Shown: piece by piece, positions 18,956 to 28,271 of the stretch
Layout: every line of letters begins with the position of its first letter
Position numbering within the stretch: the stretch's first letter is position 1
Assembly: GCA_949001935.1 (NCBI GenBank)
Contig: CARJLX010000002.1
Location: 75,404-139,403 of the forward strand
Direction: 5' to 3'
Source of the DNA: an uncultured Eubacteriales bacterium
Lineage (GTDB): Bacteria > Bacillota > Clostridia > Christensenellales > UBA1242
Length of the DNA: 64,000 bases
Program-made: the position numbers and the translations under genes
The notes under the pieces: model-generated
The model's database searches: none
What the model was told of the DNA's origin: nothing
The model's input: the letters and a program-made list of their open reading frames with translations, nothing else

Positions 18956-21900
18956 ATGTCAGTAAAAGTAAAGAAAATTTCAAACGGCAAGACAGAAAGA
19001 TATACTTTCGCTCAATGTGATGAACTTCTCGAAATGCCTTCACTTCTTGAAATACAAAAGAAGTCTTATAATGATTTCTTAACCACAGGGATTAAATCTG
19101 TTCTTGATGAATTTTTCCCTCTATCTGACTATAGCGGAAAGGCTAAACTTTATGTGACCGAAATTCTTCCTTTCGCTGAACCTAAATATTCTATCAAGGA
19201 ATGCAAACGCCGTGGTGCAACATATTCTTCTCCATTAAAGGTGAAGGTGCGTTTTGTTGTAGAAGAAACTGGTCAAGCAGTTGAACAAGAAGTATTTATG
19301 GGTGATGTTCCTATGATGACTGAACAAGGGTCTTTCATTTTTAATGGAATTGAAAGGGTTGTTATTAATCAAATCGTTCGTGCTCCTTCTGTTTATTTAA
19401 AGCGTGAAAAAGATGACAATTCAACTCTTTCAGCTGATATGATTCCTGTTCATGGAACTTGGATTCAAATTGTTCAAGGTGCTAATGAAGCATTAAAAAT
19501 CGTTCTTGAAAGAAAAAATAAAATCTCTCTTGGTGTTTTCCTTAAATGTTTCGGTTTTTCAAATGAGGACATTTTAAAACTTTTTGGAAACAACAGATAC
19601 ATCAAGAGTATTATTGATCGTGAAGCAATCACAACTCAAGAAGATGCTTTGCTAGAATTTTCTAGAAAAACTCGTCCTGCAGATGTAGCTTCTGCTGAAA
19701 CTACTAGAAACTTTATGAATGCATCTTTCTTTACTGATGCCTACTATAACCTTTCTAAAGTTGGTCGTTATAAATTTAATAAGAAACTTGCTTTAAAAGA
19801 AAGACTTCCAGGACTTGTTTCTTATCAAGATATTGTTGTTGATGGCGAAATGCTTATCAAAGCAGGTGAGGTATTTACTGAAGAATCAGCTAAGGCTGTT
19901 CAAAACGCAGGCGTTAATGAAGTTTGGGTTCAACTTGAAGGTAAAAAGCATTTAATGCGTGGAAACAATCGTGTAACTTTAAGTGAAGTTTTCCCTTGCA
20001 AGCAAGAAGAACTTGGAATTACTGAGGATGTTTATTATCCAACTCTTCAACAAATTTTTGCTGAAAATAGATCAAAAGAAAAGAGAATTGAAGCTATCAA
20101 AGCTAACGCTAAAGATCTTATTATAACCACTTTGACTATGGATGATATTCTTGCAACTATCAGTTGCTATCTTGATGTTCTTGAAGATATTGCAGGCACT
20201 GATAAGATTGAACACCTTTCTAACAAGCGTGTTGCAACCGTTGGTGAGCTTACTTGCAATGCATTCCGTAGCGGAATCACAAAACTTTCTATCAATGTAA
20301 AAGAAACCTTACAAGGTCGTGAATTTGTAGAAGTTACACCTTCTCAAATTATGAATCCTAAGGCAGTTAATAAAGCTTTAAGAGATTTCTTCTCTCAATC
20401 ACAACTTTCACAAATTATGGATCAAAAGAATCCTCTTTCTGGAATTACTCAAAAGAGAAGAATTTCTGCAGTTGGTCCTGGAGGTATCAAAAAGGAAAGA
20501 GCAGATCCTGAAATCCGTGATATTCACTTTACTCACTATGGCAGAATTTGTGCTATCGAAACCCCAGAAGGTCAATCAATTGGTCTTTTAAATACTCTTG
20601 CTGGTTATGTTAGAGTAAATGATTATGGTTTCCTTGAAACTCCTTATCGTGTTGTTGATAAGGCTACAGGCAAGGTGACTAAAGAAATTAAATATTTCAT
20701 GGCTGATATAGAAAATGACCACTTTATTGCTCAAGCTATTGAGCCTCTTGATGAAGAAGGACATTTTGTTAATAAACGTGTTATGTGTCGTCATGGTGCG
20801 ACTGTTGTTGAAGTGCCTGCAAGTCAAGTTGACTTTATGGACATTTCTCCTAGACAAGCATTATCCGTTGCAACAAGCTTGATTCCATTTGTAAGTGGAG
20901 ATGAAACTAACCGTGCCTTGATGGGTGCGAACATGCAGCGTCAGGCAGTGCCTGTTTTAAGACCAGAAGCTCCTATTGTTGGAACTGGTATGGAAGCAAA
21001 GGCTGCTAGAGATTGCGGATGTATTCACCTTGCTAAACGCGAAGGCGTTGTTAGTTATGTTTCTGCAGACGAAATTAGAGTTAGAACTGAAAAGGGTGAT
21101 GAAGATATTTATAGTTTAACCAAATTTGCTAAGGCAAATGATGATGTATGCTTTAACCAAAGACCTTGTGTTAAGAAGGGTGAAAAGGTTAAGAAAGGTG
21201 ATGTTTTAACTGATGGTTATTCAACAGAAAAGGGCGAACTTGCCGTTGGTAAGAATGTTCTTATTGGCTATTTGAACTGGGAAGGACAAAACTACGAAGA
21301 CGCTATTCTTATCAATGAAAGATTAGTTAAAGACGATGTTTACACATCTATAACTCTTTATGATCAAGAAATTAAATGCCGTACAACTAAACTTGGTGAT
21401 GAACAAATAACTAGAGATATTCCAAATCTTGGTGAAGATGCTCTTAAAGATCTTGATGAAAATGGTATCATTAGAATCGGTGCTGAAGTTCATCCAAATG
21501 ATATCTTAGTTGGTAAAGTGACGCCTAAGGGAGAAACTGAACTTACTCCTGAAGAAAGATTACTTCGTGCTATCTTTGGTGATAAGGCAAGAGAAGTTAG
21601 AGATACATCTCTCCGTGTTCAACATGGTAAGGGTGGTATCGTTGTCGATGTTCAAGTATTCTCTAAGAAGAACAAAGACGATCTTGAGCCAGGCGTGACT
21701 ATGATGGTTAAAGTGACTGTTGCTCAAAAGAGGAAGATTTCTGTCGGCGATAAGATGGCAGGACGCCACGGAAATAAAGGTGTTGTTTCTATCGTTCTTC
21801 CAGAAGCAGATATGCCATTCATGGCAAATGGTAAGCCACTTGATATCGTACTCAGCCCACTTGGTATTCCATCTCGTATGAATATCGGTCAGGTTATGGA

Positions 21901-22657
21901 AGTTCACCTTGGTCTTGTTGCTGGAAGCTTAGGCTGGAAGGTTGCAACTCCTGCATTTGATGGTGCAACTGCTGATCAAATACAAGAGCTTTTAGTTGAA
22001 AACAATTTCCGACCAGATGGAAAGGTACAATTATATGATGGTAGAACTGGTGAGCCTTTTGAAAACCTTACTACAATCGGTATGAAATATATGCTTAAAC
22101 TTGAACATATGGTTGACAGCAAGATTCACGCTCGTTCAATCGGACCTTATGCTTTGATTACTCAACAACCTCTTGGTGGTAAAGCATTATTCGGTGGTCA
22201 AAGATTTGGTGAAATGGAAGTTTGGGCTTTGGAAGCATATGGTGCAAGTCATATCTTACAAGAAATGCTTACTGTTAAATCTGATGACCTTAATGGTCGT
22301 GTTAAGACTTATGAGTCAATTATCAAAGGTCTTCCTATTGCTGAACCTGGTATTCCAGAGTCGTTCAAAGTTCTTATTAAAGAATTGCAGGCTCTTGGAC
22401 TTGATATCAAGATTCTCACCGAAGGTGAAAAAGAAATTAGCCTTAGCGAACTTAGCCAAGACGAACAAGATCAAATGTCTTTGGCAAATGAAAACGAAAA
22501 TGAATTTAAAGATATCACTCTTGACTTTGACGATGTTCTTCCAACAGAAGAATCTCCAGAAGAGCCAAAAGATGAAGTTCAAGACCTCTTTGAAGAAACA
22601 ACTCAAAATCTTGATGGTTTTGATATGTTTGACGATTTTGGGGATTTTGATGAATAA
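18956..22657 (+). CDS. rpoB: DNA-directed RNA polymerase subunit beta
   Basis: This 1233-residue protein is full-length RpoB of the Firmicutes type. AAGGAGATACGAAATG gives a strong start. The rifampicin-binding region (about 480-515) reads SQLSQIMDQKNPLSGITQKRRISA then VGPGG. Downstream are HYGRICAIETPEGQSIGLL and the C-terminal clamp segment with QRFGEMEVWALEAYGA. Within the rifampicin region the position equal to E. coli His526 is Gln499, a substitution associated with reduced rifampicin binding elsewhere. The acidic, low-complexity C-terminal tail (about 1150-1233) is typical of the group. The gene has its own promoter and leader hairpin, and is separated from rpoC by 1385 bp. Confidence 0.98.
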   Translation: MSVKVKKISNGKTERYTFAQCDELLEMPSLLEIQKKSYNDFLTTGIKSVLDEFFPLSDYSGKAKLYVTEILPFAEPKYSIKECKRRGATYSSPLKVKVRFVVEETGQAVEQEVFMGDVPMMTEQGSFIFNGIERVVINQIVRAPSVYLKREKDDNSTLSADMIPVHGTWIQIVQGANEALKIVLERKNKISLGVFLKCFGFSNEDILKLFGNNRYIKSIIDREAITTQEDALLEFSRKTRPADVASAETTRNFMNASFFTDAYYNLSKVGRYKFNKKLALKERLPGLVSYQDIVVDGEMLIKAGEVFTEESAKAVQNAGVNEVWVQLEGKKHLMRGNNRVTLSEVFPCKQEELGITEDVYYPTLQQIFAENRSKEKRIEAIKANAKDLIITTLTMDDILATISCYLDVLEDIAGTDKIEHLSNKRVATVGELTCNAFRSGITKLSINVKETLQGREFVEVTPSQIMNPKAVNKALRDFFSQSQLSQIMDQKNPLSGITQKRRISAVGPGGIKKERADPEIRDIHFTHYGRICAIETPEGQSIGLLNTLAGYVRVNDYGFLETPYRVVDKATGKVTKEIKYFMADIENDHFIAQAIEPLDEEGHFVNKRVMCRHGATVVEVPASQVDFMDISPRQALSVATSLIPFVSGDETNRALMGANMQRQAVPVLRPEAPIVGTGMEAKAARDCGCIHLAKREGVVSYVSADEIRVRTEKGDEDIYSLTKFAKANDDVCFNQRPCVKKGEKVKKGDVLTDGYSTEKGELAVGKNVLIGYLNWEGQNYEDAILINERLVKDDVYTSITLYDQEIKCRTTKLGDEQITRDIPNLGEDALKDLDENGIIRIGAEVHPNDILVGKVTPKGETELTPEERLLRAIFGDKAREVRDTSLRVQHGKGGIVVDVQVFSKKNKDDLEPGVTMMVKVTVAQKRKISVGDKMAGRHGNKGVVSIVLPEADMPFMANGKPLDIVLSPLGIPSRMNIGQVMEVHLGLVAGSLGWKVATPAFDGATADQIQELLVENNFRPDGKVQLYDGRTGEPFENLTTIGMKYMLKLEHMVDSKIHARSIGPYALITQQPLGGKALFGGQRFGEMEVWALEAYGASHILQEMLTVKSDDLNGRVKTYESIIKGLPIAEPGIPESFKVLIKELQALGLDIKILTEGEKEISLSELSQDEQDQMSLANENENEFKDITLDFDDVLPTEESPEEPKDEVQDLFEETTQNLDGFDMFDDFGDFDE

Positions 22658-22984
22658 CGTCGCGGGAGGCACCACTCGGCAAATTGCATTTTCAACCCTT
22701 CGGGATTTAAAATGCAATTTGTGACGCGGATACGTCACTTTTGTCATCCTGAGCGTGGTCGAAGGATCTCTGAAAGGACAAAAGTGACTAACTCGCTATC
22801 CTCGTGGTTCCCCGTCCCAATCTCCCTCCATTAAGGTTGCAAAAATGAAAAACAAGTTTTCATTTGTTGCGATTTTAGTAAAAGCGAGTAAGGTGGCAAT
22901 CAAATTTTTAGGGTCGGGCAAAGCCCTTCTTCCCTTAAAAATTTGATGTGCGGATTTTAAATTTAAAACAAAAGAGAGGGGAAT
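22658..22984. repeat. Chain of palindromic elements between rpoB and the small genes
   Basis: This 327-bp block has no gene, is richer in G+C than its surroundings and contains consecutive inverted repeats. They are 22680-22721 (13-bp arms around CCCTTCGGG), 22721-22738 (GTGACG/CGTCAC), 22734-22789 (12-bp arms GTCACTTTTGTC), 22838-22870 and 22899-22947 (12-bp arms ATCAAATTTTTA with an inner GGGCAAAGCCC). The third contains CATCCTGAGCG and GTCGAAGGATCT, a motif I recognise from intergenic repeats of many unrelated bacteria. It looks like accumulated REP/MITE-like elements. Some could terminate or process the rpoB transcript, but none ends in a clear T tract. Confidence 0.75.
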
Positions 22985-23230
22985 ATGTTTTTAAAAACCA
23001 GAAGAATTATAAAGCCTAAAAAAAATGATGTTTGTCTTAGAGATCCATATCGTTCAAAGCTCACACCTAAAGAAACTAAGAAATTTAGGCAAGATGCTGC
23101 AATTTCTCAAGAGACATTAAAGGCACCTAGAATATTAAATCAAAGCGTTGACGAAACGATTGATCAAGGTGTTGAACTAGCTAAACAACACAATAGGAAA
23201 ATTGCAAGCGAAGCATTACTCAATTTATAA
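22985..23230 (+). CDS. Small protein of unknown function, MFLKxRRIIKP family (81 aa)
   Basis: A strong GAGAGGGG site precedes the ATG. The protein is basic and soluble, begins MFLKTRRIIKPKK and has no recognised domain. The first eleven residues are almost identical to those of the gene at 23454 (MFLKSRRIIKPAK), and DNA around the two starts is also similar, which suggests duplication of at least the 5' end. It is the first of four small genes between rpoB and rpoC. Confidence 0.7.
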   Translation: MFLKTRRIIKPKKNDVCLRDPYRSKLTPKETKKFRQDAAISQETLKAPRILNQSVDETIDQGVELAKQHNRKIASEALLNL

Positions 23231-23248
23231 AACAAAGGAGAGAGGATT

Positions 23249-23443
23249 ATGAAATTAAAAAAAGTCAGTGTTAAAGCTTTGAGATTAACCGATGCAGATA
23301 AAGTTTGCCCATCTTATGTAAGAATGGTTGAAGCTCCTTATGGTGGCGATTATCCAAAGATTAATCAAGATCAAATTAAAGCCTCTTGTAGAATACTTGG
23401 CTCTACACTTTGCCGTTCAAAGAAAGACGACGAACAAGAATAA
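23249..23443 (+). CDS. Small protein of unknown function (64 aa)
   Basis: The ATG follows AAAGGAGAGAGG. The 64 residues are charged with two cysteines (C20, C47) plus C55 near the end, and no signal peptide or membrane segment. No family was recognised. It lies 18 bp after the previous small gene and 10 bp before the next, so the set is probably co-transcribed. Confidence 0.65.
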   Translation: MKLKKVSVKALRLTDADKVCPSYVRMVEAPYGGDYPKINQDQIKASCRILGSTLCRSKKDDEQE

Positions 23444-23453
23444 GAAGGGAAAT

Positions 23454-23765
23454 ATGTTTTTAAAATCAAGAAGAATTATAAAGCCTGCAAAAGTGCAGGA
23501 TAAAAGATTGTCTAGAAAAGAATTAAAGGCTATTGACAGGCGATTAAAAGAACTTGGCTATTCTTCGAAAGAAGAAAAAGTAAAGAAAGACGATATTCCA
23601 TCTCATATTAAAATTGATTTTATAAATTCTTACCATGAAGGGGCTTATGCTGCAATGGACATACTTAAAAGAAATGGAACTCCTTTTGAATTAAGTAAAA
23701 CAGAATTAAAAGCAATTGAAAAATATGAGCAAGAAGAAAGATTAAAAGAAATAGAACAACAATAA
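23454..23765 (+). CDS. Small protein of unknown function, MFLKxRRIIKP family (103 aa)
   Basis: The start at 23454 is preferred to one 42 codons upstream, because AAGAAGGGAAAT precedes it and the upstream part only overlaps the previous gene. It begins MFLKSRRIIKPAK, shared with the 81-residue protein at 22985. The rest is lysine/glutamate-rich and helical, with two similar phrases, RKELKAIDRRLKEL and KTELKAIEKYEQEE. No known family was recognised. Confidence 0.7.
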   Translation: MFLKSRRIIKPAKVQDKRLSRKELKAIDRRLKELGYSSKEEKVKKDDIPSHIKIDFINSYHEGAYAAMDILKRNGTPFELSKTELKAIEKYEQEERLKEIEQQ

Positions 23766-23774
23766 GAGGGAAAT

Positions 23775-23993
23775 ATGATTTTAAAAAGTGAAAAAATGTG
23801 TATCTCAAGCGATTTCAAAATGCCTAACAAAACACTTACCTTTACTAAAGCAGATATTAATGCTTTAAATCAAAGAATTAAGCGTGATATTGAGCAAAAT
23901 GAAATTGAAAGACTTAGAGGGCTTCAAGCACTTGAAGAAAGACATGTTCATTTAGTTAGCATAGGCACTCTAGAAAACTTAGAAAACAATTAA
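23775..23993 (+). CDS. Small protein of unknown function (72 aa)
   Basis: The ATG follows AAGAGGGAAAT, the same initiation context as the gene 9 bp upstream. It starts MILKSEKM and is mostly a predicted alpha-helix (ADINALNQRIKRDIEQNEIE). No domain was recognised. It is the last of the four small genes and ends 49 bp before rpoC. Confidence 0.65.
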   Translation: MILKSEKMCISSDFKMPNKTLTFTKADINALNQRIKRDIEQNEIERLRGLQALEERHVHLVSIGTLENLENN

Positions 23994-24042
23994 TCAACAA
24001 CAAAACAACTAACATAAAAGCAAAAAATTAGGAGTAAACATT

Positions 24043-27000
24043 ATGTTTGAACTTAACAACTTTGATTCAATTAGAATTGGTATCGCTTCACCTGAAAAGA
24101 TCAGAGAATGGTCTCATGGTGAGGTTACTAAACCAGAAACAATTAACTACCGCACTCAAAAGCCAGAGAAAGACGGTCTTTTTTGCGAGAAGATTTTCGG
24201 ACCTAGAAAAGACTGGGAATGTCATTGCGGTAAATACAAACGCGTTCGTTATAAGGGTGTAGTTTGTGATAAGTGCGGAGTTGAGGTAACTAGAGCCAAA
24301 GTTCGTCGTGAGCGTATGGGTCACATTGAACTTGCTGCTCCTTGTACTCATATTTGGTATTTTAGAAATGTTCCATCTAAGATTGGAACTCTTTTGGAGA
24401 TGACTCCAAAAGCCTTAGAGCAAGTTGTTTATTATGTTAGTTATGTTATTCTTGATCCTAAGAAGACAGATTTTTCTTACAAACAAGTTATTACTGATAG
24501 GGAATATCGTGATGCTGTTGAAAAATATGGTTATGGTGCATTTGAAGCTGGTATGGGTGCAGATGCTATCAAACGTCTTTTAAGTGAAGTTGATCTTGAA
24601 CAAGAAAGCAGAGTTTTGAAAGAGCAACTTCCAACTATGAAGGGACAAAAGAAAATCAAGGCTATGAAAAAACTTGATGTTGTTGAGTCTTTTATTAAGT
24701 CTGGCAACAATCCAACTTGGATGGTCCTTGATGTTATTCCAGTTCTTCCACCTGACCTTCGTCCTATGGTTCCATTGGATGGTGGTCGTTATGCAACTAG
24801 TGACCTCAACGATCTTTACAGACGCGTTATCAACAGAAATAATCGTTTGAAGAAATTGATGGAACTTGGTGCTCCTGATGTTATTATTAGAAATGAAAAA
24901 CGTATGCTTCAAGAGTCTGTTGACAATCTTATCGATAATGGTAAGCGTGGAAAGGCAGTTCAATCTTCAAAGCAACGCGATCTTAAATCTTTAACCGCTA
25001 TGCTTGGCGGTAAACAAGGTCGTTTCCGTTTAAACTTACTTGGTAAGCGTGTTGACTATTCTGGTCGTTCAGTTATCGTTGTTGGACCAGAACTCAAAAT
25101 GTATCAATGCGGTCTTCCTAAGGAAATGGCTCTTGAACTTTTCAAACCATTTATTATCAATCGTTTAGTTGAACTTAATAAATCACATAATGTTAAGGCT
25201 GCTAAGCGTATGATTGAAAAAGAAAAGCCTATTGTTTGGGATATTTTGGCTGAAGTTATCAAAGATCATCCAGTATTCTTGAACCGTGCTCCAACTCTTC
25301 ACAGACTTTCTGTTCAAGCGTTTGAGCCAGTTTTAGTTGAAGGTAAGGCAATCAAACTACACCCATCTGTATGTCCATCATTCAACGCCGACTTCGACGG
25401 TGACCAAATGGCTGTTCACGTTCCACTTTCTATTGATGCAAGAACAGAAGCTAGAACTCTTATGCTTGCCTCAAACAACTTACTCAAACTTTCAGATGGA
25501 AACCCAATTGTTACTCCTGATCAAGATATCGTACTTGGTTGTGCATACATGACTATGATTAGACCTGGCGTTAAAGGTGAGGGTAATGTTTATAAGTCTA
25601 AGGAAGAAGCTGTTATCGCTTTCCAAACTGATGCTCTAGACCTTCAAGCAGAAGTTTCAATTCGCTTGAAAAAAGTTGTTGATGGAAAAACTTATACTAA
25701 ACTTGTGAAAACATCTGTTGGTAGACTTCTTTTCAACGATGCTATACCTCAAAATCTTGGTTTTGTAGATAGAACTAAAGAAGAAAATATTTGTGAGCCT
25801 GAAATTAACAAGGCTATTGTAAAGAAAGATTTACAAGGCATAATTGCCAAGGCTTATGAAGTACTTGGAAGTACTGAATGTGCTAAACTTGTTGATAGAA
25901 TTAAGGAAACTGGTTATAAGTATTCAACAATTGCAGCTTTAACGGTAAATGTGTTTGATATTGAAGAGCCAAAAGGCAAAGAAGAAATTTTAACCGCTGC
26001 TCAAGAGAAAGTTATTGAAAATGAAAAACTCTATAGGCGTGGTCTTATCACTCTTGATGAAAAACTTAAGACTAATATTGGTATTTGGAATGATTGTCGT
26101 GATGATGTTAAGAAAACACTTATCGCTGGAATGGAAGAATTTAACCCATTTAGAATTATGGTTACATCAAAAGCTCGTGGTAGTGAAGACCAGCTCTGTA
26201 ATGTCTGCGGTATGATTGGTATTAAGTCTACTGCATCTGGTGAAAAGGTTGATATTCCTATTAAGGCATCTTTCCGTAAAGGTTTGACTCCTATTGAATA
26301 TTTCCTTTCTGCTCGTGGTGCTCGTAAAGGTTTGACAGATACTGCTCTTAAAACTGCCGACTCTGGTTATTTAACTCGTCGTCTTGTTGATGTTGCTCAA
26401 GATGTGACTGTTACGACTGAAGACTGTTTTGCTGATGCTGGTGAAAATGTTAAGGGAGTTTGGGTAAGTGATATTGTGACAGAAGGATCTGTTCAAGAAC
26501 CTCTTGAAGATAGAATTTATGGTAGAACTGCCGTTGAAGATATTGTTAATCCAACAACAAAAGAGCTTATAGTTCCAGCAAATACAATGATTTCAAAGGC
26601 TCAAGCTGATGCTATTGTTGCTTGTGGAATTAAAAAAGTTCAAATTCGTTCACTTTTAACTTGCCGTTGCCGTCATGGCGTATGTGCAAAATGTTATGGT
26701 CGTGATCTCGCAGGTAAAAACCAAGTGACCGTTGGTGAAGCTGTTGGTATTGTTGCAGCACAATCAATTGGTGAACCTGGTACACAGCTTACAATGAGAA
26801 CATTCCACAGTGGTGGTATTGCTGCAGCACTTGATATTACTCAAGGTCTTCCTCGTGTAGAAGAAATTTTTGAAGCAAGAAAACCTAAGGGTGAATGTCA
26901 ACTTTCTGAAGTTGCTGGTAAAGTGACTATTAAGCAAGATTCTAAATATTACTATATTAATGTAACATCAAGAGAAGGTGATGTTTCTTATGAAATTAAG

Positions 27001-27585
27001 AAGCCTGCAGTTATTTTGGTTAAAAATGGTGACAATGTTGAACCAGGTTCTCAATTATCTGCTGGTGCAATCAACCCAAGTGATCTTTTAAGAATGAAAG
27101 GTATTAAGGGGCTTCAAGAATATCTTCTTAATGAAGTTATTGCAACTTATCGTGGACAAGATGTTAAAGTTAATGATAAACATGTTGAAATCATTGTTCG
27201 TCAAATGTTAAAGAAAGTTAAGGTTGAAGCAAGTGGAGATACAAATTTACTTCCTGGCGAAATTGTTGATATTTGGAAGGCTGATGAAGAAAATGAAAGA
27301 GTACTTCAAGAGGGTGGCGTTCCTGCAACAGTTAAGAGAATTTTGCTTGGAATTACAAAGGCTTCCTTGAAGACTGAAAGTTTCCTTTCTGCGGCTTCCT
27401 TCCAAGAGACCTCAAGAACATTGACAGATGCTTCTGTTCAAGGTAAAACGGATTATCTTCGTGGCTTAAAGGAAAATGTTATTATCGGTAAACTTATTCC
27501 AGCTGGAACTGGTGTGAAAGAATATCGTTCAGTTATGCCAATTGTGATTAAAGATGATGCAGACACAGTTGCAAGTGGAATGTAA
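24043..27585 (+). CDS. rpoC: DNA-directed RNA polymerase subunit beta'
   Basis: This 1180-residue protein is full-length RpoC. Visible are the N-terminal zinc motif (CHCGKYKRVRYKGVVCDKCG), the catalytic magnesium site NADFDGD at 448-454, the bridge/trigger region (AARGARKGLTDTA-like SARGARKGLTDTA) and the second zinc motif CRCRHGVCAKC near 874. AGGAG lies before the start. It has no strong promoter of its own in the preceding 49 bp, so expression probably depends on read-through from rpoB or the small-gene block. Confidence 0.98.
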   Translation: MFELNNFDSIRIGIASPEKIREWSHGEVTKPETINYRTQKPEKDGLFCEKIFGPRKDWECHCGKYKRVRYKGVVCDKCGVEVTRAKVRRERMGHIELAAPCTHIWYFRNVPSKIGTLLEMTPKALEQVVYYVSYVILDPKKTDFSYKQVITDREYRDAVEKYGYGAFEAGMGADAIKRLLSEVDLEQESRVLKEQLPTMKGQKKIKAMKKLDVVESFIKSGNNPTWMVLDVIPVLPPDLRPMVPLDGGRYATSDLNDLYRRVINRNNRLKKLMELGAPDVIIRNEKRMLQESVDNLIDNGKRGKAVQSSKQRDLKSLTAMLGGKQGRFRLNLLGKRVDYSGRSVIVVGPELKMYQCGLPKEMALELFKPFIINRLVELNKSHNVKAAKRMIEKEKPIVWDILAEVIKDHPVFLNRAPTLHRLSVQAFEPVLVEGKAIKLHPSVCPSFNADFDGDQMAVHVPLSIDARTEARTLMLASNNLLKLSDGNPIVTPDQDIVLGCAYMTMIRPGVKGEGNVYKSKEEAVIAFQTDALDLQAEVSIRLKKVVDGKTYTKLVKTSVGRLLFNDAIPQNLGFVDRTKEENICEPEINKAIVKKDLQGIIAKAYEVLGSTECAKLVDRIKETGYKYSTIAALTVNVFDIEEPKGKEEILTAAQEKVIENEKLYRRGLITLDEKLKTNIGIWNDCRDDVKKTLIAGMEEFNPFRIMVTSKARGSEDQLCNVCGMIGIKSTASGEKVDIPIKASFRKGLTPIEYFLSARGARKGLTDTALKTADSGYLTRRLVDVAQDVTVTTEDCFADAGENVKGVWVSDIVTEGSVQEPLEDRIYGRTAVEDIVNPTTKELIVPANTMISKAQADAIVACGIKKVQIRSLLTCRCRHGVCAKCYGRDLAGKNQVTVGEAVGIVAAQSIGEPGTQLTMRTFHSGGIAAALDITQGLPRVEEIFEARKPKGECQLSEVAGKVTIKQDSKYYYINVTSREGDVSYEIKKPAVILVKNGDNVEPGSQLSAGAINPSDLLRMKGIKGLQEYLLNEVIATYRGQDVKVNDKHVEIIVRQMLKKVKVEASGDTNLLPGEIVDIWKADEENERVLQEGGVPATVKRILLGITKASLKTESFLSAASFQETSRTLTDASVQGKTDYLRGLKENVIIGKLIPAGTGVKEYRSVMPIVIKDDADTVASGM

Positions 27586-27590
27586 TAAAT

Positions 27591-27622
27591 AAAAAAAACA
27601 GTGAATATTCACTGTTTTTTTA
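27591..27622. terminator. Bidirectional terminator after rpoC
   Basis: ACAGTGAAT and ATTCACTGT form a perfect stem flanked by A8 and T7 tracts. It serves rpoC and the convergent gene at 27620. Confidence 0.9.
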
Positions 27623-28258
27623 TTGTTCTTGATTGTCTGAATTGGTTATTTCATCAATTATACTTTGTAAATCGTCAGTTGGCGTTTCATCTAATTTTTG
27701 ACCATAAACAAAACCTTCAAAGTTAGGGTTATTTTTATATTCTTTTTGACATTTTAACTTTATGCGCATAGCAAAAACACAATCTTGGTCTGCTACAGCA
27801 GTTTTTTCATCAAATTTAATCTGCTCTTTTTGTTTATTTTTACTTACTTTAAAATCTTTTTTTGTTGCTTTTGCCCATACTTTTGCGTTTTTATTATATA
27901 TAGTAGCAGCGCGTTCAATTGCTTCGGCAATAAAACCATAATCTTCGAAAAATTTTGTGTCAATATTTGCAAAATTATCTGGATCCTCTTCCAAGGTTTT
28001 TAAAATCTCCTCTTCCTCTTGAGATAAAGCTATTTGTGTGTTCAAATATTCTAATGCTTTTAAGTCTTTTTCACTCTTCTCATCTAGTACTGATATCCAA
28101 TTCTTAATCATTGAGTCGCAAGCATTAACATAGTCCATAAGATCATTGGGATTTTCACTTTTTACTTTGATTGAAGGAGTTTTAACCTTTGTGTTAGTCA
28201 TTTGTTTATCAAGTTCTCTAAGTTTTTCAACTAATGATTTTAAATGTTTATTTTTCAT
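27620..28258 (-). CDS. Hypothetical acidic helical protein (212 aa)
   Basis: GAGGAG precedes the ATG. The protein has no signal peptide or membrane segment. It is highly charged, with coiled-coil-prone segments near 1-20 and 55-100 (EEEEILKTLEEDPDN) and a C-terminal acidic tail. I do not recognise a family. It follows the two-transmembrane gene by 13 bp on the same strand, so both should be under the homopolymer promoter at 28785-28811 and may act together at the membrane. Confidence 0.7.
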   Translation of the reverse strand: MKNKHLKSLVEKLRELDKQMTNTKVKTPSIKVKSENPNDLMDYVNACDSMIKNWISVLDEKSEKDLKALEYLNTQIALSQEEEEILKTLEEDPDNFANIDTKFFEDYGFIAEAIERAATIYNKNAKVWAKATKKDFKVSKNKQKEQIKFDEKTAVADQDCVFAMRIKLKCQKEYKNNPNFEGFVYGQKLDETPTDDLQSIIDEITNSDNQEQ

Positions 28259-28271
28259 ATTTTCTCCTCAA

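Noticed and set aside
22173..22724. 183-codon open frame overlapping the end of rpoB
   Set aside because: It is out of frame with rpoB over its whole coding part, has no ribosome site and a lysine/leucine-rich composition typical of a shadow frame.
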